A stretch of DNA of 64,000 nucleotides from Endozoicomonas sp965196975 (GCF_965196975.1 NZ_OZ239981.1:5146001-5210000); one strand, 5' to 3'; shown: positions 52,143 to 61,702, counted from the first letter of the stretch. Numbers and translations are program-made. The notes: generated by a model from the sequence alone, not told the origin.

Positions 52143-53942
52143 ATGCAGTCCACATCCCGCTTGATGTCCATCCAGTCTACGGTGCTCCGTTTTGTACAGG
52201 TTCTGTCCAGAATGTTGAATCTGGATGTGGAAGTGGTGGATGACAACCTGGTACGGATTGCCGGTACGGGACCCTATTCCAGCAATCTTGGTCGTCCGCT
52301 GACGACGGGGACCAATGCCTTCAAGTCTGTCATCAGCACCCGTCGTCATAAAGTGATTGAGCGTTCTGGTCAGGATCCGGAATGTTTGATGTGCAGTCGG
52401 CGTGTGGGTTGCAGGGAAAAAGCGTTTCTTGGTGTCCCGGTTATCTTTCACGGTGACTGTATTGGCGTGATCAGTCTTGTCTGTTTCAGCGAAGAGCAGC
52501 GGGAAAAACTGCTGGGTAACATCGACTTCTATATTGAGTCCATTGAAAACACGGCACAGCTGTTTATTGCCAAAACCATGGAGAGTATCTACCACGATAA
52601 GGTTCGCCGCAGTGAATTGATGCTCAAGGAAGTCGGGGAAGATTTGGTTGAAGGGTTGCTGGAGCTGGATAGTAAGGGAGTATGCCAGCATATGAACGCA
52701 GCTGCCAGAAAGTTACTGGGTGTGGAGTCCAATAGCCGGATCAATGGTGTTCAGGTAAGGCCTTTTGGGAGAACCAGGGAAGGTAACCATCAACAGGAGG
52801 AGTTTATTATTCAGGTGGGCGAGCAGGAAAAGATACTGCCCGGTCGCATGCTGATACTGGATGAGCGCCGTTTCCTTGTGCTCCGGGCACAGTTTTCTGT
52901 GCAAGGTGTAAAACCTCTTCCTGGTAATCGAACAGAAATGGTTGGGAGCTCTCCCGCCGTTAATAAGCTACGTCAACAGATTGCACGAATTGCATCCAGC
53001 CCTTCCAGTGTGCTGATCCGTGGGGAAAGCGGTTCGGGTAAGGAAGTCGTGGCGCGGATGATTCATGAGTCTGGCAACTCTGCAGACCAGCCATTTGTTG
53101 CCATTAACTGTGCAGCTATCCCTGAACAGCTTCTGGAAAGTGAACTGTTCGGCTATGCCAGAGGGGCATTTACCGGAGCATCTAACCAGGGGCGGGAAGG
53201 CCTGGTGAAAAAGGCCGATGGCGGTACGCTCTTTCTGGATGAAATTGGCGATATGCCTCTGCATCTGCAGGCAAAGTTGCTTCGAGTCTTGGATCGCAGG
53301 GAGATCATTCCGGTAGGTGCCTCCAATGTCATTCCTGTGGATATCCGGGTTATTTCAGCCACCCATCAGAATTTTGAAAGTCTGGTCAGTGCAAAAAAAT
53401 TCCGGGAAGATCTGTTTTACCGCCTGAATGTGATTCCTCTGGAATTGCCACCGCTGCGTGATCGGGTTGGTGATGTTGCTTTGCTCGTTGACTTCTTTCT
53501 AAAAAAGCATGCACTGGCTCTTGGGGTAACAAAACCTGGAATAACCATGGAGGCAATGGATGTGCTGACTATGTGGTCCTGGCCTGGTAATGTTCGGGAG
53601 CTGGCGAATACTATTGAATATCTGGTGAATATGGCTGAACCTGGAGAGTCGGTCACTGTCGATTTACTGCCTGCAAATATTTGTAATAATGATATGGCCC
53701 CATTACCAATAGATGATTTGGAAAGCCATATCGATGTTGATACCCAAACATTTTCAAAGAACCAGGAAGCCTTTAATCTGGAAAGAATGGAAAAACTCCT
53801 GGTAAGCAGGGCACTTCGTTCTTTTGGCAAGAGCGAAGGAAAGCAGCGTGTGGCAGATGAACTGGGAATAGGCATTGCCACACTTTATCGTAAGATTAAG
53901 AAATATGATCTCGAACATGAAGTAAATGAGTTATTCAGCTAG
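52143..53942 (+). CDS. ygeV: Sigma-54-dependent transcriptional activator YgeV
   Basis: 599 residues (E. coli 592). The N-terminal sensor region has a cysteine set ECLMCSRRVGCREKAFLG (C-x2-C-x5-C) shared with E. coli YgeV, then a PAS-like segment (about 155-260). The AAA+ domain has Walker A GESGSGKE, the sigma-54 contact loop GAFTGAS, Walker B GGTLFLDEIGDM, and LRDRVGDVALLVDFF. A C-terminal Fis-type helix-turn-helix is seen in RVADELGIGIATLYRKIKKY. E. coli YgeV controls uric-acid genes (I recall the newer name UacR). It should activate the ygeW and ygfK promoters noted here. Confidence 0.94.
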   Translation: MQSTSRLMSIQSTVLRFVQVLSRMLNLDVEVVDDNLVRIAGTGPYSSNLGRPLTTGTNAFKSVISTRRHKVIERSGQDPECLMCSRRVGCREKAFLGVPVIFHGDCIGVISLVCFSEEQREKLLGNIDFYIESIENTAQLFIAKTMESIYHDKVRRSELMLKEVGEDLVEGLLELDSKGVCQHMNAAARKLLGVESNSRINGVQVRPFGRTREGNHQQEEFIIQVGEQEKILPGRMLILDERRFLVLRAQFSVQGVKPLPGNRTEMVGSSPAVNKLRQQIARIASSPSSVLIRGESGSGKEVVARMIHESGNSADQPFVAINCAAIPEQLLESELFGYARGAFTGASNQGREGLVKKADGGTLFLDEIGDMPLHLQAKLLRVLDRREIIPVGASNVIPVDIRVISATHQNFESLVSAKKFREDLFYRLNVIPLELPPLRDRVGDVALLVDFFLKKHALALGVTKPGITMEAMDVLTMWSWPGNVRELANTIEYLVNMAEPGESVTVDLLPANICNNDMAPLPIDDLESHIDVDTQTFSKNQEAFNLERMEKLLVSRALRSFGKSEGKQRVADELGIGIATLYRKIKKYDLEHEVNELFS

Positions 53943-53945
53943 TTC

Positions 53946-54458
53946 TCAAACTCGAGGAGTTTTTAATTTTGCCATCAAGAGCTCTAGCTGACTTACCACC
54001 TCAGGGAATACTGATTCACATAAGACAGATTGCTCTTCTGATACCCCCATATTTTTCATTGTGCTAATCATTGACTTATGCAGCTGCTCCCTATCTTGCT
54101 CGCTTAAGGAGAAGTGTTGATCAGGCTCATGAAGCATAAAATCAGTCATTTCAGTAAGTGCATAAGATAATGCTTCCATAATATCAGTTTTATTCTTTTC
54201 GTCAGAAGCTCCAAGCTCTCCTAATAGGTTGCTCAGTTCACTAATTTCAGACTCCATTGTTTCATTATTCATGTCTTCAATTTTTTTGCCCTTATAAGTT
54301 TCCTGCTTCTCTTTGAGGTAGGTTTTTAGTTTTTTTTCTGTTGGGCTATCTGTGCCCTGCAAATCAAGATCCTTATCAGAAAAGTTGTTGTCAGGGCTAA
54401 AGAATGAAAAATATTTTTTACAACTGTCATCACTTTGCATAGCGTTACTCAGCCTCAA
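53946..54458 (-). CDS. Hypothetical 170-residue acidic helical protein
   Basis: Not recognised. Acidic, largely helical, no signal peptide or membrane segment; Met-rich C-terminal half (LHKSMISTMKNMGVSEEQSV). Its stop lies 3 bp from the ygeV stop (convergent), and it lies 34 bp downstream of the 953-aa gene on the same strand, so the two are probably cotranscribed. Small acidic helical partners are typical of chaperones for secreted proteins, but this is only a guess from size and context. Confidence 0.6.
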   Translation of the reverse strand: MRLSNAMQSDDSCKKYFSFFSPDNNFSDKDLDLQGTDSPTEKKLKTYLKEKQETYKGKKIEDMNNETMESEISELSNLLGELGASDEKNKTDIMEALSYALTEMTDFMLHEPDQHFSLSEQDREQLHKSMISTMKNMGVSEEQSVLCESVFPEVVSQLELLMAKLKTPRV

Positions 54459-54492
54459 AATTTATAAATGTAAGCATCAATATTTTAGGTAA

Positions 54493-57354
54493 CTAAACTT
54501 GAATTAGATTTCGACCTAATGACCTGAATGTATCTGTCCACGTTCTGCTGGGTGGAGCGCTCACAACACGCTCATGCAAGGCTTTTCTTGTTTCCTGTAA
54601 AACAGCAGGCTCTCCTCGTGCTTCTGATAAGGGTGTTTTTGCTTTCATTGGTACTTGAAGTTCAGCAGGCAGGGGCGTCTCTGAGGCTTTTGCAGCATCC
54701 TCAGCCTGTTGTTGTTCGCGGGCTTTTCGCAAAGACTCTAGATTTTTTTGAGTTTGCTCATATGAATAGTCAGACTCACCTACAAGGGCGCTGACAAATG
54801 GACTGGTAACAACTCTGGTAGCAATACTGTCTGGATTTCTATTCATGAAATAGTTAGAAACTTTGCTCCATGCCGTTTTGGGAAGAGTATCAACCTTATC
54901 AATCGTTCGGCTTACATTCAGTCGGAACCTATGTAATCCATTCACTTTCAAGCCGATAGTGGCTGCATATTCTTCAAGTTTCTGATCCGAGATATCTGCT
55001 GAGCCAAATAGTTGTACGAGTTGCGTAAGCACTTTCTCAGTAGATTCAAGCTGCTCACCCACTTGAGTAGAGGTTCCATCCATGGATTGAGCACTGGGAG
55101 CTGATTCATCTTTTTTCTTTAACAATTCATGCTCTAAACTACCTAACTCTGTAATACCTGACGCTATTGTTGCTAATTCCTTATCAAGTTCTGCTTGTAA
55201 TGCCATAAGAGATTCTGAGGCACCTGAAGCCATTGCCCCAGAACCTTCTAATGTTGCCTGCATATCTTCCAGCTTTTCCTGGCTATCAGCTATTGCTTTA
55301 GTAACCACTTGCCCTTCTGGCCTTGTAGTTACAAAACGAACCTTTGCCATTTCTAGAAATCTACTCATTGATGTAAGCTGTTCAGCGATTTTTCCTTTTG
55401 GCAGAGCGCTGAATTCAAGCTCTTCGGTAAGTTTTGCCAAGGACGTTCGCATAGCACCCAACTCCGTGGCAAGCTGCTCTCCTGTCTCTGTATTGAATTC
55501 AAGTTGTCTGGTAAGTTGAGTGACCAACTCTTGAATATTTTTCATTTGGTCCTGGGTGTTACTCTCTCCCACTAATTTTGCCTGCCTGTGTAACTCTTCC
55601 ATTGATAAGCCAGAACCTTCAAGTAATTTGGTCATCTCATCTATGGATGTTCCAGCAGCTTCAAGAGATTGAATCAACGTATCTTCATCGATGCCTGCAA
55701 GTTTCAGCTGTTCTGCAAGCATTTTTTTCATATCTTGTTCGTAGGCCATTAGGTCTTCTTCAGAACCATCTGTCGATTTAAAATAGCCAGCAAGGTAAGA
55801 CAAACCATTCATAGCACCCATTACAGCTTCATTAACTGCATTTGCAATTAATATGCTGTAAATTTTGTCTTTGGTAATACCACCTTCCTCGAAGAAATGA
55901 GCTGTTAATGCCTGAGTGCCGAGTGCAAGCCCCCGATAACATAAAATTCTGAGCCCCAAAAATGGAAACCAGGCTTTATAAGCTGGCCAGTTTTTCTCGG
56001 AGATGAGATATGATTGTACTAATGTTGCAATTCCATTTCCCAGTGTTTGAGGAACAAGCATATTTATTAATGTTTTGGCTATTTCACCACCAGGCACGCT
56101 GCCATTTGCCAATTTTTGCCCTGTTAATGTTGAAGCAGCTATGACCAGCCCTGTTATGACTTGCCCTCCAAAAACTTCCAAAAGAGCCATTTTGGTAGCG
56201 ATTTTTCGTTTCTCGGCGGGATCGCTCACAAATTGGGTGCTAACACCCATAGCATCTTTTGTTGTTTCAAAACCGAAATAGGTTAAAAGGCTAAGAAAGA
56301 AACCAAGGGTTAGTGATTTCTTCATTGTAGGGTCAGTAATGTCTCCGCCTAAAAAGCTTTTGGCAGGGAAGCCGGCTGCTGTCTGGATCAATGCTGATAG
56401 CTCATCACCTCCCAAAAAACCCCCAGTTCCAATCCCGACAGCAGCGAGAATATGACAGATAGTTCTTGTATCAAATCCAGGGTTCTTAGAAGCATGGCTA
56501 ATGATGCCCGCAATACTCCTGAACAATCTGCCAACTGCATGAGGAGTACTGTTCCATTGTTCAAAATCATGTTCAATTAAAGCGGTCGGTATGGAGAAAC
56601 CATCAGGCAGCACGGCATTATGTGTTTGATAATAGCCATCAGTATGAGCTGCCTTTTCAAGGTGTGTAACATTTGGAACAACAAAATCTTTAACTTGAAG
56701 TGTGGAGCCTTCGGCTTGATAAGGTGCTTTCTCACCACTGCAATCTTTTGAACACATAGGATCCATGTCTGTTTCAGGTACCGTCAACTGGTAGTCCATA
56801 AGGCGCTGCTCTCTATGATCAAGAACACAGTGTACTTTTGGACCGCTTTGAATCCAGTAACCTCCTATTGCCTCAGTTTTAGTCTCTTTGCCTGACGCGG
56901 TTTTGACTGTGACAACAATATGCTCTCCTTTCTTCAATAGCCTGCAACCTGGATCTGGCTGGCTTAATTCAAGGGTTATTGTTAAAGGGTATTCGATATT
57001 CTCACTTTGGCCATCAGGAGCAGGTAGATTAATTCTGATAGTATCCCCCTCATCTCTTAACTTTTTTATTAGATCTACCTTTGAGGCAGTTGAGCTTGTT
57101 TCTAATAGATTAATTCCTGGTAGTGATCCTTTGTGCTTTTCATTCGTTGCTCTTTGATGTGGCAGGTTATGTTCATGTGTTTTTAGCTCAGGATTTAGTG
57201 GAGTTCTTTCATTTGTATCTTGAGCTTTACTTTCTTCACCTATTTCTAATCTTACATCCTCGGGGGTATGAATGTTTTCCATTTCCATGGATTCCATAGA
57301 AAATCCACCTTGCGCCGATGGTGGTGTCGCATAGCTTGTGCTTACATTCGACAT
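54493..57354 (-). CDS. Orphan 953-residue protein with membrane segments and coiled coils
   Basis: Not recognised. No Sec signal peptide; the first 80 residues are polar and Ser/Thr/Glu/Asn-rich. Residues about 95-230 look like a beta-rich domain with paired cysteines (CSKDCSG). Hydrophobic segments lie at about 298-315, 346-362, 388-412, 430-450, 462-486 and 497-524, many Gly/Ala-rich. Short 14-residue helical repeats follow at about 552-596 (AGIDEDTLIQSLE, AGTSIDEMTKLLE, GSGLSMEELHRQA), then a long coiled coil to about 760. The C-terminus is basic and Pro-rich. The order (disordered head, central hydrophobic block, coiled coils) recalls secreted translocator or effector proteins of host-associated bacteria; this is inference. 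It is inserted in the purine cluster between ygeV and ygfK. Confidence 0.65.
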   Translation of the reverse strand: MSNVSTSYATPPSAQGGFSMESMEMENIHTPEDVRLEIGEESKAQDTNERTPLNPELKTHEHNLPHQRATNEKHKGSLPGINLLETSSTASKVDLIKKLRDEGDTIRINLPAPDGQSENIEYPLTITLELSQPDPGCRLLKKGEHIVVTVKTASGKETKTEAIGGYWIQSGPKVHCVLDHREQRLMDYQLTVPETDMDPMCSKDCSGEKAPYQAEGSTLQVKDFVVPNVTHLEKAAHTDGYYQTHNAVLPDGFSIPTALIEHDFEQWNSTPHAVGRLFRSIAGIISHASKNPGFDTRTICHILAAVGIGTGGFLGGDELSALIQTAAGFPAKSFLGGDITDPTMKKSLTLGFFLSLLTYFGFETTKDAMGVSTQFVSDPAEKRKIATKMALLEVFGGQVITGLVIAASTLTGQKLANGSVPGGEIAKTLINMLVPQTLGNGIATLVQSYLISEKNWPAYKAWFPFLGLRILCYRGLALGTQALTAHFFEEGGITKDKIYSILIANAVNEAVMGAMNGLSYLAGYFKSTDGSEEDLMAYEQDMKKMLAEQLKLAGIDEDTLIQSLEAAGTSIDEMTKLLEGSGLSMEELHRQAKLVGESNTQDQMKNIQELVTQLTRQLEFNTETGEQLATELGAMRTSLAKLTEELEFSALPKGKIAEQLTSMSRFLEMAKVRFVTTRPEGQVVTKAIADSQEKLEDMQATLEGSGAMASGASESLMALQAELDKELATIASGITELGSLEHELLKKKDESAPSAQSMDGTSTQVGEQLESTEKVLTQLVQLFGSADISDQKLEEYAATIGLKVNGLHRFRLNVSRTIDKVDTLPKTAWSKVSNYFMNRNPDSIATRVVTSPFVSALVGESDYSYEQTQKNLESLRKAREQQQAEDAAKASETPLPAELQVPMKAKTPLSEARGEPAVLQETRKALHERVVSAPPSRTWTDTFRSLGRNLIQV

Positions 57355-58141
57355 CAGAATTTCTCACTCTTTATTTGTTTTTTTGAAGATTTCTATCGAT
57401 ATTTAACACGTCAGATGAAACCATTGTGGACAGGCACAACGATCAAGTAAGTGATGTGTTGGGAAAATAATTTTTCTTAACCGGGTGTATCTTTATTAAT
57501 TAAAGATGGAAAAATTTTTTAGATGGATTTTTTGTAAACAATGGTGTTGGTTGATATTTAATGTTTTTGACTTTATGTGTTCTGATTGGGCGGTATGATT
57601 TGGTTTTTTGTGGCGATATAAACAAGTTACAAGTGATGTGGTGTTTAAAATTTCACTGGTTTGGAATGGTGTATCGATAAACATAATTGACTCCTAGCTT
57701 TTGAATAAGAATTGGTGCTTTACTGGATTGACGTGTTCTCAGGTCATCTTTTTCTCCAGAGAAGTAATAGTTATAAATTATAGGGTGATTACAATTAAAC
57801 ATATAAAGTAGTACTGATCTTAATAAGAGTTGAAATACATTTTTGTTATTTAGGTAAAGGATTATATGTCCAGTGTAAGGAAAGCGTTTTATCTCTAATA
57901 TAATAACGAATCTTTTTTGCCGAGTTATAAGGCGATGACTATAAGACACCTAACTACTAACGTATGATTTTTTATATGAGTTTAACTTACTGCTTTGCTT
58001 TCTCAGCTTGATCCATCAAAATGATAAATCCCTTCTCATTATTGAAGTAGAGGCTAATCCATGATCAACCAGATAATAATTACTCTCATTTAGTAAACGA
58101 CAGCCTTAAATCGAATCCAATGTGAAAATATCAGACATTGA

Positions 58142-58157
58142 TTCAGGTCATTTATCG
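58142..58157 (+). promoter_or_regulatory. Candidate YgeV enhancer half-copy upstream of ygfK
   Basis: TTCAGGTCATTTATCG repeats the core of the site at 58220-58240 in direct orientation, 86 bp upstream (about eight helical turns). It is about 140 bp upstream of the -24 element. Confidence 0.5.
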
Positions 58158-58219
58158 ATTGTGACTTTCTGGGTAGGACAAAAATACCAGAAATAAAATT
58201 TGTGAACATTTTTGATCAT

Positions 58220-58240
58220 AAATTTGCTTCAGGTCATTTT
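58220..58240 (+). promoter_or_regulatory. Candidate YgeV enhancer site upstream of ygfK
   Basis: The core TTTGCTTCAGGTCATTTT matches the ygeW-side site (46536-46556, minus strand) at 20 of 21 positions. It is centred about 55 bp upstream of the -24 element. Confidence 0.6.
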
Positions 58241-58282
58241 ATCAATGGGTATTCACTCTCCTGGTACGGTCATCTGTCAAAT

Positions 58283-58299
58283 CTGGCCTGAATCCTGCG
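58283..58299 (+). promoter_or_regulatory. Candidate sigma-54 promoter of ygfK
   Basis: CTGGCCTGAATCCTGCG: the invariant GG and GC are separated by exactly 10 bases; the match to TGGCACG-N4-TTGC is moderate (TGGCCTG, CTGC). Predicted start near 58310, 140 bases before the ATG. Confidence 0.5.
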
Positions 58300-58450
58300 T
58301 TTTTCTCTGCATCTATACAAGAGCGTCTGCCTGCAATGAAAGGCAGATAAAAGCGGAAAAACGAAGCCCTTTGAGGATTTGCACATTAAGGGTGGCAGCC
58401 GCTGACTTTCCAAGAAAGCTTGAGAATCTTGAGGATGAGGAGTTTCGACA

Positions 58451-61400
58451 ATGGGTGATATCATGCGTCCTGTCCCTTTGAGGGAAATGCTGGACCGAAT
58501 CCATGGAGAGTACAAAAGCAGCCAATCCCTCTTTGGTATCCGGGCAGACCTGCTCTTTCGCAAAAAGAAAGACCAGAGCATCAAGGTCTGTTCAGAAACG
58601 GCATCCACTGCTGTAGGTCCTGCCGCTGGCCCACACACTCAACTGGCACAGAACATCATTGCCTCCTGGGCAGTCGGTGGTCGCTTTATCGAATTGAAAA
58701 CCGTTCAGATCATGGACACTCTGGAGATCGAAAAGCCCTGTATCGATCCGGAAGATGAGTGTTACAACACCGAATGGTCTACCGAATTTACCCTGCCAAA
58801 AGCGTACGATGAATACCTGAAAGCCTGGGTGGTTCTCCATGTGCTGGAAGAGATGTTTGATCCTGCAATGGGATCTGGTCGTGAAAAGAGCTTTATCTTT
58901 AATATGAGTGTCGGTTACGACCTCAAGGGCATCAAGACCGTGCCCATGCAGACCTTCATTGATAATATGATGGACAGCAGCGGTCATGAGAAGTTTGCCC
59001 AGTATCAGGCCGTTGCCCGGGAATGGCTGAAGAGCGAAGCCGTTCAGGAAACCTTCCAGTGCAAAAACCGGGTGGATTCACTGCTGGCAACCGTTGATCG
59101 AATCTCCGGCAAGATTGCCCGCTCCGTTACCCTCTCAACCATGCACGGTTGCCCTCCCCACGAGATCGAAGCGATCTGTCACTACATGATGACAGAAAAG
59201 CACATTGATACTTATGTAAAACTGAACCCGACCCTGCTGGGTTTCGCCTATGTACGTAAGGTTCTGGACGACAGAGGCTTTGGATACATTGGTTTGAAAG
59301 AAGAGTCTTTCAGCCATGACCTGCAGATGGAAGATGCAATCCCCATGCTGCACCGGCTGCGCAAAACCGGTGCTGACCTGGGGCTGAGCTTTGGGGTCAA
59401 ACTCTCGAATACTCTGGGTTGTGTGAATAATCGCGGACGTCTGCCTGGCGATGAGATGTACATGTCTGGCCGCTCACTCTACCCATTGACCATCAATCTT
59501 GCGGCCGTTATCGCCCGTGAATTTGATGGCCAGATGCCTATGTCTTACTCCGGCGGTGCCTGGAAAGGTAATGTTACTGATATCTTTAATACCGGTATCC
59601 GTCCAATCACCATGGCAACCGAGATGCTGAAGCCCGGTGGCTATATGCGTCTGCGTGACTGCGCTCTGGCGCTGGAAGAGTGCGACAGCTGGGCTCGTGA
59701 AACTGTTGATGTTGCTGCCCTGGAAACACTGGCCGCCAAAGCGTTAACCGCTGATGAGTACACTGAAAAGAACTGGCACGAAACCCCTGTGCGCCAGAAG
59801 GCCACCTCACCACTGACCGATTGCACCATTGCTCCCTGTAAGCAGGCATGCCCCATTGGTCAGGATGCGCCTGAGTACATTCAGCTGGTCGCTAACGGTG
59901 AATACCAGCAGGCCCTCAGTCTGATTTATGACAAGAACCCTCTGCCAGGTATTACCGGTCATATCTGTGACCATCAGTGCATGTTCAGCTGTTCCCGTAA
60001 AGATTACGAAGGTGCTGTTCGTATCCGTGATATGAAGCGGATTGCCATGGAAAAAGGCTGGGATGATTACAAGGCCGCCTGGCAGAAACCTGCTCAGGAG
60101 CAGACCGCTCGCTGTGCCGTTATCGGTGCTGGCCCCGCGGGTCTGTCTGCCGCTTATTTCATGGCTCGTGCCGGTTTCCCGGTGGTGGTGTTTGAAAAAG
60201 AAAGAGATGCCGGCGGTATTATTCGTAATGTCCTGCCCAATTTCCGTATCCCTGCCGAAGTGATTCAGCAGGACATCGATTTTGTCAGAGCCCATGGTGT
60301 GCAGTTCGAGTTCGGCTGCGATCCAAAGCTGGATGTACTGGATCTGAAACACAGCGGCTTTGATTATGTCTTCCTGGGTATCGGAGCCGAGAAGGGTAAC
60401 CGGATGCCACTGGAAGGCGATCGTAGTCGTTTATTGCCATCCCTGCAGTTCCTTCGCCAGTTCAATGAAGCACCAGAAACCATCAAGCTTGGCAAGCGAG
60501 TGGTGGTGGTTGGTGGTGGTAATACCGCCATGGACAGTGCGCGCGCTGCCCTGAAAGTACCTGGAGTCGAAGAAGTTCGTGTGTTCTACCGCCGTACTGA
60601 AGAGGAAATGCCAGCTGACCGCGAAGAGTATGGCAATGCCGTTAAAGACGGTGCCCGCTTCCAGTTCCTGACCAACCCTGAAAGCATGACGGAAGAGGGT
60701 ATGCTCACCTGCCGCATCATGAAGCTGGGTGAGCCGGATGCCGGTGGTCGCCGCCGTCCTGTGGCCACCGAAGAAACCTGCACACTGGCAGTTGATACCA
60801 TTATTACCGCAATTGGTGAGCAGGCGGACTCTGAGCTGCTGAACAAGATGGGTATCCCACTGGGTACCGATGGCTGGGCTGCTGTTGATCGTCAGACCAA
60901 AGAGACTGGCGTCAGCAATGTCTTCCTGATCGGTGACGCGCATACCGGTCCATCCACTGTGGTTCGCTGTATTGATGAAGCCAGAAGAGCGACAGATACC
61001 GCCATTGCTCGTAATCAGGCTCTGGTTCATCACTCTTTTGAATACAAGAGCACTGAAGTGCCTGTGGCTGATGAGAAAGTGATTCGTGCCCGCCGCGGCC
61101 TGATTCCCATGAGCTCTGTGCCAGCGGATGATGTGGAAGCCTTTGCCCGCCAGGAAGGTGAGCGCTGCCTTGAGTGCAACCACATCTGTAACAAGTGTGT
61201 GGATGTCTGTCCGAACCGTGCAAATGTGGCTGTTGAAATTCCGGGCTTCAAAGAGAAGTACCAGATTCTGCACCTGGATGCTTACTGCAACGAATGTGGC
61301 AACTGTGCCCAGTTCTGTAACTGGGAAAGCAAGCCTTATAAAGAGAAGTTCACAGTCTTCAGTCTGATGGAGGACTTTGAAAACAGCACCAACAGCGGCT

Positions 61401-61588
61401 TCCTGGTTCAGGACGATATGGTCTGGCTGCGCAGTGCAGGCTCTGATGGAAAAGAGCGGGTCAACAAGATGTCCATTAATGTGATGGGCGAGTTGAGCGA
61501 GATCCCCCGAGGACAGGATGATCTGTGCAGGATCATCAGTCATGTCTACCTGAATAACGCTTATCTGCTGGGTAAGGTCTATCCATAA
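58451..61588 (+). CDS. ygfK: YgfK, iron-sulfur flavoprotein oxidoreductase of the purine cluster
   Basis: 1045 residues (E. coli YgfK 1032). The start MGDIMRPVPLREMLDRI agrees with the E. coli N-terminus. N-terminal barrel-like domain (VGPAAGPHTQLAQNIIASW, STMHGCPPHEIEAICHYMM), then a GltD-like part: cysteine pair CKQACPIGQDAPEY at about 462, FAD-binding VIGAGPAGLSAAYFMARAGF at about 556, NAD(P)-binding VVVVGGGNTAMDSARAALK, and near the C-terminus ferredoxin-type motifs CLECNHICNKCVDVCP (about 905) and YCNECGNCAQFC (about 945). It is presumed to supply or remove electrons in anaerobic urate/purine breakdown. It leads the plus-strand ygfK-ssnA-permease group. Confidence 0.93.
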   Translation: MGDIMRPVPLREMLDRIHGEYKSSQSLFGIRADLLFRKKKDQSIKVCSETASTAVGPAAGPHTQLAQNIIASWAVGGRFIELKTVQIMDTLEIEKPCIDPEDECYNTEWSTEFTLPKAYDEYLKAWVVLHVLEEMFDPAMGSGREKSFIFNMSVGYDLKGIKTVPMQTFIDNMMDSSGHEKFAQYQAVAREWLKSEAVQETFQCKNRVDSLLATVDRISGKIARSVTLSTMHGCPPHEIEAICHYMMTEKHIDTYVKLNPTLLGFAYVRKVLDDRGFGYIGLKEESFSHDLQMEDAIPMLHRLRKTGADLGLSFGVKLSNTLGCVNNRGRLPGDEMYMSGRSLYPLTINLAAVIAREFDGQMPMSYSGGAWKGNVTDIFNTGIRPITMATEMLKPGGYMRLRDCALALEECDSWARETVDVAALETLAAKALTADEYTEKNWHETPVRQKATSPLTDCTIAPCKQACPIGQDAPEYIQLVANGEYQQALSLIYDKNPLPGITGHICDHQCMFSCSRKDYEGAVRIRDMKRIAMEKGWDDYKAAWQKPAQEQTARCAVIGAGPAGLSAAYFMARAGFPVVVFEKERDAGGIIRNVLPNFRIPAEVIQQDIDFVRAHGVQFEFGCDPKLDVLDLKHSGFDYVFLGIGAEKGNRMPLEGDRSRLLPSLQFLRQFNEAPETIKLGKRVVVVGGGNTAMDSARAALKVPGVEEVRVFYRRTEEEMPADREEYGNAVKDGARFQFLTNPESMTEEGMLTCRIMKLGEPDAGGRRRPVATEETCTLAVDTIITAIGEQADSELLNKMGIPLGTDGWAAVDRQTKETGVSNVFLIGDAHTGPSTVVRCIDEARRATDTAIARNQALVHHSFEYKSTEVPVADEKVIRARRGLIPMSSVPADDVEAFARQEGERCLECNHICNKCVDVCPNRANVAVEIPGFKEKYQILHLDAYCNECGNCAQFCNWESKPYKEKFTVFSLMEDFENSTNSGFLVQDDMVWLRSAGSDGKERVNKMSINVMGELSEIPRGQDDLCRIISHVYLNNAYLLGKVYP

Positions 61589-61590
61589 GA

Positions 61591-61673
61591 CCGCTGCCCG
61601 CTATCCGCAGCCCGTCTCCCGAAAAAGTATGAGGCACTTTGCTTTTTCGGGTTGCGGGCAGCGGGAGGCGGGA
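61591..61673. repeat. GC-rich palindromic repeat between ygfK and ssnA
   Basis: Arms CCGCTGCCCGCTATCCGCAG and CCCGAAAAAG pair with CTTTTTCGGG and TTGCGGGCAGCGGGAGGCGG across a short loop. It is unlike the AACCACAAAG repeats elsewhere and begins 3 bp past the ygfK stop. Confidence 0.7.
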
Positions 61674-61702
61674 TGCGTTCTTTTTGAATAAGGACACGTT
61701 GT

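Larger units (their letters stand above)
57355..58450. other. Long AT-rich intergenic region upstream of ygfK
   Basis: 1096 bp. The left 780 bp is very AT-rich; the only frames are short minus-strand ones without recognisable features, and I do not call a gene. The right part contains two copies of TTCAGGTCATTT (58142 and 58228) and a sigma-54-like element at 58283-58299. Confidence 0.6.

Noticed and set aside
57653..57949. 98-codon minus-strand frame in the AT-rich region before ygfK
   Set aside because: No recognisable domain, composition follows the AT-rich DNA, no good ribosome site; treated as chance.
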